A stretch of 64,000 bases of DNA from Streptomyces lateritius (GTDB lineage Bacteria; Actinomycetota; Actinomycetes; Streptomycetales; Streptomycetaceae). Below the pieces are notes generated by a model that saw nothing but the letters and a program-made list of their open reading frames with translations, made no database searches and had not been told where the DNA came from. The stretch spans positions 291,383 through 355,382 of the forward strand of contig NZ_BMTO01000005.1 in NCBI RefSeq assembly GCF_014649715.1. Reading direction: 5' to 3'. Shown in pieces: positions 15,972 through 22,447 of the stretch; within the stretch, counting starts at the first letter, position 1; every line of letters begins with the position of its first letter. A program made the translations under genes and the position numbers.

Positions 15972-17192
15972 ATGAGCCAGGCGTACCTGACTCTCCAGGA
16001 GCTGCTGCCCCCGCGGGAACTGGCGGCGGCGCTCGACGCCGGCCACGTCACCCGCAAGTCGCACCCCGAGCTGCCGCTGTCCCTCTACACCTACACGCGG
16101 GCGTGCCAGTACGAGCGGATCTGGAATCAGGTCACCACCCGGTGCCGTGGACTCGTCGCCGACGACACCACCGGAAGGATCGTCGCACTCCCGCTGCCGA
16201 AGTTCTTCAACGTCGGGGAGCACGAGGCCGGTCAGCCGTACGCTCCCGCCCTGCCGGACGAGCCCTTCGAGGTCTACGACAAGGTCGACGGCAGCCTGGC
16301 CGTGATCTTCCACTACGCGGGCCGCTGGCAGGTCGCGTCCAAGGGATCCTTCACCAGCGCCCAGGCGACCTGGGCCCAGCGCCGACTCGCCGCCAGGGAC
16401 ACCCGCGCCCTGACCCCCGGCGTCACCTACCTCGCCGAGATTCTGTACCCGCAGAATCGTATCGTCGTCGACTACGGCGACCGCCGCGATTTGGTGCTCC
16501 TCGCCGCTTTCGGACAGGACGGCACGGAACTGCCGCTCGCCGAGGCCGCCCCGGACTGGGCGGAGATCGGCTCGGTCGTCCGCACCTGGCCCGCCATGCC
16601 GATGACCGAACTGCTCGCGCTCACCGAGTCGAACACGCTCCCCGGTGGCCGCGCCGCCACCGGCACCGACGCCGAGGGCTTCGTGCTGCGGTACGCCTCC
16701 GGGGTGCGCGCGAAGGCCAAGCTGGCTGAGTACGTACGGCTGCACAAGGTCCTGACCGGGGTCACCGAGCGGGACATCTGGCGCAGCCACGGCATCCAGC
16801 GCTTCGCCGGGACGTCCGCGAAGCGGCTCGCCCAGGGCCTGGGCTGCTCGCTCGCCGAACTGGGCGGCATCCGGGCCACCGGCGGGCGCCTCCTGGACGC
16901 CCTCCTCGAACAGGTACCGGACGAGTTCGACACATGGGTACGCGAGGTGATCGCGCGCCTGGAGGACGCGGCGGCGGCGCACGAGCGCGCCATCGACGAG
17001 GCGTACCGGAGCATCGTCCACCTGGCCGGCGACCGGGGCGCGTTCGCCCGGGCCGTCAAGGCGCTGCCCGCCGACGACACCGTCCGCTCGGCCATGTTCC
17101 TGCGGCTCGACGGGCGCCCCACCGACCTCGTCGTCTGGCGCGCCGTCCGTCCCGAGGCGTCCGACCCGTTCACGACCGATGTGGAGAACTGA
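15972..17192 (+). CDS. T4 Rnl1-like RNA ligase
   Basis: This 406-residue protein is an ATP-dependent RNA ligase of the nucleotidyltransferase superfamily, joining 5'-phosphate and 3'-OH RNA ends. The motifs are visible in order: motif I YDKVDGS with the AMP-accepting Lys104, upstream CRGLV (58-62), motif III TYLAEILYP (152-160), motif IV EGFVLRY (235-241) and motif V RAKAKLAEYVRLHK (247-259). The helical C-terminus fits the tRNA-recognition region of Rnl1-type ligases. ATG 15972 has AGGAGG five bases upstream. The next gene, a kinase-phosphatase, starts five bases after its stop, so the pair forms an RNA end-healing and sealing operon. Confidence 0.88.
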   Translation: MSQAYLTLQELLPPRELAAALDAGHVTRKSHPELPLSLYTYTRACQYERIWNQVTTRCRGLVADDTTGRIVALPLPKFFNVGEHEAGQPYAPALPDEPFEVYDKVDGSLAVIFHYAGRWQVASKGSFTSAQATWAQRRLAARDTRALTPGVTYLAEILYPQNRIVVDYGDRRDLVLLAAFGQDGTELPLAEAAPDWAEIGSVVRTWPAMPMTELLALTESNTLPGGRAATGTDAEGFVLRYASGVRAKAKLAEYVRLHKVLTGVTERDIWRSHGIQRFAGTSAKRLAQGLGCSLAELGGIRATGGRLLDALLEQVPDEFDTWVREVIARLEDAAAAHERAIDEAYRSIVHLAGDRGAFARAVKALPADDTVRSAMFLRLDGRPTDLVVWRAVRPEASDPFTTDVEN

Positions 17193-17196
17193 CCCC

Positions 17197-18114
17197 GTGC
17201 CCGTAGTACACGTCATGACGGGACTCCCCGCCTCGGGGAAGACCACCGCCGCCCGGCGGCTGCAGGCGGACTCCGAGGGGCGCTTGCGCCGCGTCAACCT
17301 CGACGACCTGCGCACCATGCTCGACGTCCCCGCCCCCGAGCGAGGCCGCTCGCACGCGCACGAACGGACCGTCCTCGACATCCAGGACGCGGCCGTCCGG
17401 TCGGCCGTCGAGGGCGGCTTCGACGTGGTCGTCGACAACACGCACCTGACCCCGCACATTCCCAAGCGTCTCAAGGCCGCCGTCACCGGCCTCGGCGCGA
17501 GCTTCGTCGTGCACGACTTCACCGGTGTGCCGGTGGAGGAGTGCGTACGGCGCGACGCCGCGCGCGAGCGGTCCGTCGGCGAGGAGATCATCCGGATCCT
17601 CGCCGACAAGCACGCGAAGGCCACCCGGGGCGGCTGGCGGCTGACGGCCGAGTGGCTGGGCGCCCAGCCGGCCGCCGAGCCCTACGTGGCCGACCCGGCC
17701 CTGCCCTCGGCCGTCATGTGCGACATCGACGGCACCCTCGCCCTGCGCGGCGATCGGGGACCGTACGACTTCACCCGCTGCGACCTCGACCTGCTCAACG
17801 TCTCGGTGCGGCAGGCCCTGCGGGCGTTCCGCGCGGCCGAGAACGACACGATCGTGCTGCTGTCGGGGCGCAGCGAGGACCACCGGCGGATCACGGAGGA
17901 GTGGCTCGCCCGGCACGAAGTGCCGTACGACGAGCTGTGGATGCGGGCCTCTGACGACGGCCGAAGCGACGACATCGTGAAGGCCGAGCTCTTCGACGCC
18001 CATGTCCGCCACCGCTACGCGGTCCGCGTCTCGCTCGACGACCGCGACCGGGTGGTCGCCGTCTGGCGCCGCATGGGCCTGCCCACCTGGCAGGTCAACT
18101 ACGGCAACTTCTAG
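17197..18114 (+). CDS. T4 Pnkp-like polynucleotide 5'-kinase/3'-phosphatase
   Basis: This bifunctional protein of 305 residues starts with a P-loop kinase domain: Walker A GLPASGKTT (9-17), the VNLDDLR catalytic aspartate region (33-39) and the RRDAARERSVGEE lid. A HAD phosphatase domain follows, with DIDGTLA (176-182), LLSGRSEDHR and a later SLDDRDRV. This domain order is that of phage T4 polynucleotide kinase. It should convert 2',3'-cyclic/3'-phosphate and 5'-OH RNA ends into ligatable ends for the upstream RNA ligase. GTG 17197 follows GGAG by 11 bases; an ATG at 17179 inside the ligase gene is less likely. No target nuclease gene is adjacent. Confidence 0.88.
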   Translation: MPVVHVMTGLPASGKTTAARRLQADSEGRLRRVNLDDLRTMLDVPAPERGRSHAHERTVLDIQDAAVRSAVEGGFDVVVDNTHLTPHIPKRLKAAVTGLGASFVVHDFTGVPVEECVRRDAARERSVGEEIIRILADKHAKATRGGWRLTAEWLGAQPAAEPYVADPALPSAVMCDIDGTLALRGDRGPYDFTRCDLDLLNVSVRQALRAFRAAENDTIVLLSGRSEDHRRITEEWLARHEVPYDELWMRASDDGRSDDIVKAELFDAHVRHRYAVRVSLDDRDRVVAVWRRMGLPTWQVNYGNF

Positions 18115-18121
18115 ACCGAGT

Positions 18122-18168
18122 CGAGGCCGGCCGCCTCCCACCCCCACCGGGAGCCGGCCGGTACCTCG
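18122..18168. terminator. Hairpin terminator between the RNA-repair operon and the hydrolase gene
   Basis: CGAGG-CCGGC-CTCCC on the left pairs stepwise with GGGAG-CCGGC-CCTCG on the right (18122-18139 with 18149-18168), giving a long stem with small bulges. It lies just after the kinase-phosphatase stop codon, between two convergent genes. Confidence 0.65.
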
Positions 18169-18196
18169 GGACCATGGGCATCCCGGCCATGTGTCG

Positions 18197-18901
18197 TCAC
18201 GCCCCCGGCGACGCCGCATCCAGGAGGACGCGGGCCAGCTCGCGCGGCCGGGAGAACATAGGCCAGTGTCCGGTCTCCATCGTGACCAGCCGCCAGCGCT
18301 CGCTCTTCAGCAGCACGGCCACGTCGCCGTTCGGCTCGGCGCCGTCGAGCAGACACTTGACGTACGTCACCGGCAGCTCACCGAGCGGTCCGGCCAGCAC
18401 GGCCGGCTCCGTCAGCGTGGCGCCCGGGTGCGGGGTCGATCCGCCGACGATCCGGGCGATCTGTTCCTCGTCCAGGCCCTGGCCCTGGAAGTCGTCCGCC
18501 GCGAGCGGCGCCCAGAAACCGCCGTTCGCGGCGATCGAGGCCTCCACCGTCGCCCGGCCGTCGGGCCAGGCGGAGACGAACGACTCACCGTCGGCCGGAA
18601 CGTTGGAGTCCACGAAGACCACGCGGGACAGCCGGTCGCCGATCCGCTCGGCGGCCTGACCGACCGGGATCCCGGCGTAACTGTGCCCGACGAGGACGAC
18701 ATCGCGCAGATCGAGGCGCTCGACCACGTCCACGACGTCCTGAACGTGCGTCTGCTGCCCTGCCGCCACGCCCTGCCTCTCGGCGAGCCCGGAGAGCGAG
18801 ACCGCGTGGGCGCCGTGCCCGGCCGCCCGCAACTCCGGCACCACCTCGTCCCACGCCCACGAGCCGAGCCACGCGCCTGCCACGAGTACGAAATCCGTCA
18901 T
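18197..18901 (-). CDS. Alpha/beta hydrolase, salicylate-esterase/hydroxynitrile-lyase-like
   Basis: This 234-residue alpha/beta hydrolase contains the nucleophile elbow GHSYAG with Ser74, the oxyanion segment LVAGAWLGSWAWDEVVPEL near the N-terminus, and a C-terminal TGHWPMFSRPRELARVL with the catalytic histidine. This layout is typical of the plant-like esterase/HNL branch common in Streptomyces, which hydrolyses small esters. ATG 18901 begins the family; the frame upstream overlaps the IS110 leader and is ignored. It is convergent with the RNA-repair operon and lies next to the insertion element. Confidence 0.85.
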   Translation of the reverse strand: MTDFVLVAGAWLGSWAWDEVVPELRAAGHGAHAVSLSGLAERQGVAAGQQTHVQDVVDVVERLDLRDVVLVGHSYAGIPVGQAAERIGDRLSRVVFVDSNVPADGESFVSAWPDGRATVEASIAANGGFWAPLAADDFQGQGLDEEQIARIVGGSTPHPGATLTEPAVLAGPLGELPVTYVKCLLDGAEPNGDVAVLLKSERWRLVTMETGHWPMFSRPRELARVLLDAASPGA

Positions 18902-18959
18902 GCCGGCAACGTATCCGAGGGGTCTGACATTGATACTCGTAGCGGGTTCCGGTGGTCGT

Positions 18960-19147
18960 GGCTCAGGGTCTGACTGACGCCCTGCTGGGCTGTCCTGCGA
19001 CTGTTCTGTCCGTCCGCCGGGACCCGTTCTCCATGGCTCCGGCCAGGTGGAACATGACCTGATAGGAGCTTGGCCAGAGGCCCCCTCAATGTCCTGTCTG
19101 ACCCACCCGGCCGGCGTCACCGCAGACCAGGGAAGGCAGCTGACAGG
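18960..19147 (+). ncRNA. Putative IS110 bridge RNA (seekRNA) region
   Basis: In the IS110 subgroup the noncoding left end encodes a bridge RNA whose two loops pair with target and donor DNA. Here the stretch before the transposase is noncoding and folds. GGCCAGG (19041-19047) can pair with CTTGGCC (19069-19075) around an inner AGGT/ACCT hairpin, and further GC-rich arms lie on either side. Guide bases cannot be assigned from one copy without known element ends. Confidence 0.4.
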
Positions 19148-20362
19148 ATGACAGTGACGATCACGCCCACCACCGAACTGGATGCGGTGTTCGGCGGAGT
19201 GGACTCCCACGCGGACACGATCCACGTCGCTGTCATCACCGACCGGGGCGGCCACGTCGCCGACGCCGAGTTCCCCACCACGGCAGCCGGATACGCCGCG
19301 GCGATCGCGTTCCTGAACGCCCACGGCACGGTGACCGCCGTCGGCGTCGAGGGAACCTCCTCCTACGGCCTCGGGTTCACCCGCGCTGCCCGCCGCGCGG
19401 GCCTCACCGTGGTCGAGGTCAACCGGCCCGACAAGGCCGAACGGCGCCGGATCGGCAAGTCGGATCCCATCGACGCCTATGCGGCCGCCCGCGCCGCCCT
19501 GTCCGGCCGCGCATCGGTGATCCCGAAGGACGACACCGTCAGCGGCATACGCGCGTTACACAACGCCGCCCGGTCCGCCGTCAAGGCCCGCACCGCAACC
19601 CTGAACCAGATCGCACACATCCTCATCACCGCCCCGGACGACATCCGCGTCAAGTACACCGCCCTGCGCGGCAAGACACAGGTCGATGCCCTCTCCCGGC
19701 TTCGTCCCACTGGCGACGGACCGCGCGTCGCCCTCCTGACCGCGCTGAAAACCCCCGCCCGCCGGGTCCAGGCCCTGACCGCAGAACACGACACCCTCAC
19801 CGCCGCCCTGGACGCCGCCGCCACCGAGAACAACCCCGGCCTTCGCGCGGCGTTCGGTGTCGGTCCGGACACTGCGGCTCAGCTCCTGGTCACCGCCGGA
19901 GGCAACCCCGACCGCCTGCGCACGGAGGCATCCTTCGCGGCCCTCTGCGGCGTCGCACCCGTCCCCGCCTCCAGCGGCAGGACCAACCGTCACCGCCTTT
20001 CCCGCGGCGGCGACCGCAGAGCCAACGCCGCCCTCTACCGGGTCGCCCTCGTCCGTATGTCCAGCGACGCCCGCACCCGCGACTACGTCGCCCGGCAGAC
20101 CGCCGCCGGACGCACGAAGAAGGAGATCATCCGCCTGCTCAAGCGGGCGATCGCCCGGGAGATCTTCCGCTACCTCACCACACCGGTCAGCGTCCCGGAC
20201 GTCTCCGACCTCCGCCCGGCACGCCAGGCCAAGAACATCACCCTCACCACCGTCGCCGAACACTTCGGCGTCTGGCCAGCCGTGATCTCCTGCATCGAAC
20301 GCGGCACACGCCGCGACGACGACCTCGCAGACGCCTACCGAGACTGGCTCACCGCGGCCTGA
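19148..20362 (+). CDS. IS110 family transposase (DEDD recombinase)
   Basis: This 404-residue transposase has the N-terminal RuvC-like DEDD domain: GGVDSHADTIHVAV, VGVEGTSSYG, and the KSDPIDAYAAAR segment with acidic residues in the expected order. The C-terminal Transposase_20 domain (GVGPDTAAQLLVTAG, then LCGVAPVPASSGRTNRHRLSRGG) holds the putative catalytic serine in the ASSG segment. The end reads KEIIRLLKRAIAREIFRYL plus an HTH-like tail. It is full length and unbroken. ATG 19148 follows GGGAAGG by about 12 bases. It catalyses RNA-guided excision and insertion of the element. Confidence 0.93.
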   Translation: MTVTITPTTELDAVFGGVDSHADTIHVAVITDRGGHVADAEFPTTAAGYAAAIAFLNAHGTVTAVGVEGTSSYGLGFTRAARRAGLTVVEVNRPDKAERRRIGKSDPIDAYAAARAALSGRASVIPKDDTVSGIRALHNAARSAVKARTATLNQIAHILITAPDDIRVKYTALRGKTQVDALSRLRPTGDGPRVALLTALKTPARRVQALTAEHDTLTAALDAAATENNPGLRAAFGVGPDTAAQLLVTAGGNPDRLRTEASFAALCGVAPVPASSGRTNRHRLSRGGDRRANAALYRVALVRMSSDARTRDYVARQTAAGRTKKEIIRLLKRAIAREIFRYLTTPVSVPDVSDLRPARQAKNITLTTVAEHFGVWPAVISCIERGTRRDDDLADAYRDWLTAA

Positions 20363-20379
20363 CCGCTCCAGAAGTGGAT

Positions 20380-20631
20380 TCACTCATAGACGGTGGCGGC
20401 CTGAAGGGCTCTGGCCAGGAAGGTCCAATCCCCTTGTTCCGGAAGCTCCTTCCCGAAGTTTCGGTACCAGCCCGGCGAGGCATCCATCCACGCCGCCAGG
20501 GCTTCCAGGAAGTGATCGAGGCTCTGGTTCTCCCATTCGTTCCCCCGGCGGAGGTAGTCCTGATGCAGTTCTCGGACGAAGGCGACCAGCTCGTCGCGGC
20601 TGCTGACCTCGCTGTCGGGAGTGAGTGACAT
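20380..20631 (-). CDS. Small DUF7660-like protein
   Basis: This acidic protein of 83 residues has the pattern SRDELVAFVRELHQDYL, then EWENQSLDHFLEALAAWM and DWTFLARALQAATVYE at the C-terminus. The WEN-x-x-LxxFLEAxxAWM core and terminal AAxxYE are what I recall for DUF7660, a family of unknown function. The protein appears complete even though its stop lies only 18 bases from the IS110 transposase stop. ATG 20631 is preceded by GGGAGG about 12 bases upstream. It is in the same direction as rhaM but shows no functional link. Confidence 0.75.
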   Translation of the reverse strand: MSLTPDSEVSSRDELVAFVRELHQDYLRRGNEWENQSLDHFLEALAAWMDASPGWYRNFGKELPEQGDWTFLARALQAATVYE

Positions 20632-20714
20632 GGAGTGAAGGTACCTCCCATCCGGCAAGCGCCCCCACGCTTGACGACCAATAGGAGCATCAGCGGGGCG
20701 GGCGACGTACCCCC

Positions 20715-21035
20715 TCAGGGCAGGTGGAAGACCTCGCCGAGAGACTTCATCGCCTCGTCGGGCCGCGTGCCGTCGAGGGACTCGAAGAACGGTGCCATCT
20801 CCTTCTGCCAGCGGGCGTTGACCTCGGTGGCCTCCATCGCGCGCCGGCTCCTCTCGAAGTCCTCCGTCTCCAGATAGCCGACGAGCAGGCCGTCCTCGCG
20901 CAGGAAGAGGGAGTAGTTGTGCCAGCCCGAGGCGGAGAGCGCGTCGAGCATCTCGGGCCAGACGGTGGCGTGCCGGACCCGGTACTCGGCGACGCGGTCC
21001 GCACGCACCTTGAGCAGAAAACACACGCGCTGCAT
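20715..21035 (-). CDS. rhaM: L-rhamnose mutarotase
   Basis: This 106-residue ferredoxin-like protein interconverts alpha- and beta-L-rhamnose, feeding the anomer used by the isomerase. Signatures are MQRVCFLLKV, EYRVRHATVWPEMLDAL with the catalytic His, GWHNYSLFLREDGLLVGYLE, and NARWQKEMAPFFE near the end. ATG 21035 is chosen because GGAGG lies eight bases upstream; an in-frame ATG at 21071 would add 12 residues but lies within a LacI-type operator. It is divergent from the rhaI-rhaD-rhaB-lutABC operon and presumably co-regulated with it. Confidence 0.93.
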   Translation of the reverse strand: MQRVCFLLKVRADRVAEYRVRHATVWPEMLDALSASGWHNYSLFLREDGLLVGYLETEDFERSRRAMEATEVNARWQKEMAPFFESLDGTRPDEAMKSLGEVFHLP

Positions 21036-21058
21036 CGATGCCGCCTCCGAGTCCTTGA

Positions 21059-21070
21059 TGAAAGGTTTCA
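21059..21070. promoter_or_regulatory. LacI-type operator upstream of rhaM
   Basis: TGAAAGGTTTCA is a LacI-family-like imperfect palindrome (TGAAA/TTTCA), lying 24 bases upstream of the rhaM start. A close relative is found on the rhaI side at 21159-21170. The pair suggests control of both divergent transcripts by one rhamnose-responsive repressor encoded elsewhere. Confidence 0.55.
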
Positions 21071-21121
21071 TACGCACACTCCGGCGACGCTAAACGCCTC
21101 ATCGAGGGCGGGTCAATGGGG

Positions 21122-21170
21122 TTGACAGGGGTGTGGGCGACTCATAACTTCTGGCGTCTGAATCGTTTCA
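21122..21170 (+). promoter_or_regulatory. rhaI operon promoter with LacI-type operator
   Basis: TTGACA (21122-21127) and TAACTT (21145-21150) form a near-consensus promoter with a 17-base spacer. TGAATCGTTTCA (21159-21170), a LacI-type palindrome, covers the expected transcription start. Repressor bound there would block initiation of the rha-lut operon. Confidence 0.7.
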
Positions 21171-21197
21171 CACGCTGCTGTCGCCGTAGGAGCCCGC

Positions 21198-22361
21198 ATG
21201 ACCGACGCCCTTCCCGCAGTGAAGGACGCCCTGAGGACCCAGGCCGTGGAGACGCCGTCGTGGGCGTACGGGAACTCCGGCACGCGTTTCAAGGTGTTCG
21301 CCCAGCCGGGAGTTCCCCGCACCCCGCGCGAGAAGCTGGACGACGCGGCGAAGGTGCACGAGTTCACCGGCGTGACCCCGACGGTCTCGCTGCACATCCC
21401 CTGGGACCGGGTGGAGGACTACGCGGCGCTCGCCGCGTACGCCGGGGAGCGCGGCCTGAAGCTCGGCGCGATCAACTCCAACACCTTCCAGGACGACGAC
21501 TACCGTCTGGGCAGCATCTGCCACCCGGACGCGAAAGTGCGCCGCAAGGCGCTCGACCACCTGCTCGAGTGCGTCGACATCATGGACGCGACGGGCTCGC
21601 GCGACCTGAAGCTGTGGTTCGCGGACGGCACCAACTACCCGGGCCAGGACGACATCCGGGCGCGCCAGGACCGCCTCGCCGAGGCCCTGAGCGCGGTGTA
21701 CGGCCGGCTCGGCGACGAGCAGCGGATGCTGCTCGAGTACAAGTTCTTCGAGCCCGCCTTCTACACCACCGACGTGCCCGACTGGGGCACGGCGTACGCG
21801 CACTGCCTCACCCTGGGGCAGAAGGCGCGGGTCGTGGTGGACACCGGACACCACGCGCCGGGCACCAACATCGAGTTCATCGTCGCCACACTGCTGCGGG
21901 CGGGGAAGCTCGGCGCCTTCGACTTCAACTCCCGCTTCTACGCGGACGACGACCTGATGGTGGGCGCCGCCGACCCCTTCCAGCTGTTCAGGATCATGTA
22001 CGAGGTCATCCGGGGCGGTGGCTTCACCCCGGACACCGCCTTCATGCTCGACCAGTGCCACAACATCGAGGCGAAGATCCCGGCGGTCATCCGCTCGGTG
22101 ATGAACGTGCAGGAGGCCACCGCCAAGGCCCTGCTCGTCGACCGGGAGACCCTCGCCGCCGCCCAGCGGTCCGGTGACGTGCTCGAGGCGAACGCGGTCC
22201 TCATGGACGCGTACAACACCGACGTACGGCCGCTGCTGGCCGAGGTCCGCGAGGACCAGGGCCTGGACCCCGACCCTGTCGCCGCCTACCACCGCTCCGG
22301 CTGGGCACGGAAGATCGCCGACGAGCGTGTCGGCGGACAGCAGGCCGGCTGGGGCGCGTAA
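21198..22361 (+). CDS. rhaI: L-rhamnose isomerase (Pseudomonas stutzeri type)
   Basis: This 387-residue TIM-barrel isomerase converts L-rhamnose to L-rhamnulose with a divalent metal. The conserved segments are SLHIPWDRVEDY, LGAINSNTFQDDDYRLGSICHPD, KLWFADGTNYPGQDD, LLEYKFFEPAFYTTDVPDWGTAY, VVDTGHHAPGTNIEFIV and FNSRFYADDDLMVGAADPFQLFRI, which are those of the RhaI rather than the RhaA family. ATG 21198 follows GTAGGAG. It is first in the operon, behind a promoter with a LacI-type operator, and is followed 86 bases later by rhaD. Confidence 0.95.
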   Translation: MTDALPAVKDALRTQAVETPSWAYGNSGTRFKVFAQPGVPRTPREKLDDAAKVHEFTGVTPTVSLHIPWDRVEDYAALAAYAGERGLKLGAINSNTFQDDDYRLGSICHPDAKVRRKALDHLLECVDIMDATGSRDLKLWFADGTNYPGQDDIRARQDRLAEALSAVYGRLGDEQRMLLEYKFFEPAFYTTDVPDWGTAYAHCLTLGQKARVVVDTGHHAPGTNIEFIVATLLRAGKLGAFDFNSRFYADDDLMVGAADPFQLFRIMYEVIRGGGFTPDTAFMLDQCHNIEAKIPAVIRSVMNVQEATAKALLVDRETLAAAQRSGDVLEANAVLMDAYNTDVRPLLAEVREDQGLDPDPVAAYHRSGWARKIADERVGGQQAGWGA

Positions 22362-22447
22362 CCCCGCCCACCCGCCCCGCCTCGCCGCTGCCCGCCCGGC
22401 ACCCGCCCCGCCTGCGACCCGCCACGACCACCCCCGAAGGACTTCCC

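Larger units (their letters stand above)
18930..20378 (+). mobile_element. IS110-family insertion element (boundaries approximate)
   Basis: A single transposase gene of the IS110 type is preceded by about 200 bases of noncoding, structured DNA and followed by almost none. That is the arrangement of the IS110 subgroup, which lacks terminal inverted repeats, so the ends cannot be fixed from this copy alone. The right end must lie between the transposase stop (20362) and the neighbouring DUF7660-like gene's stop (20380-20382), unless it overlaps that gene. The left end falls between 18902 and about 18990. The intact transposase suggests a recent or active copy. Confidence 0.7.

Noticed and set aside
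15399..17624. Leftward open frame of 741 codons opposite the RNA ligase and kinase
   Set aside because: It is the complement of the ligase and kinase-phosphatase genes, whose motifs are intact.
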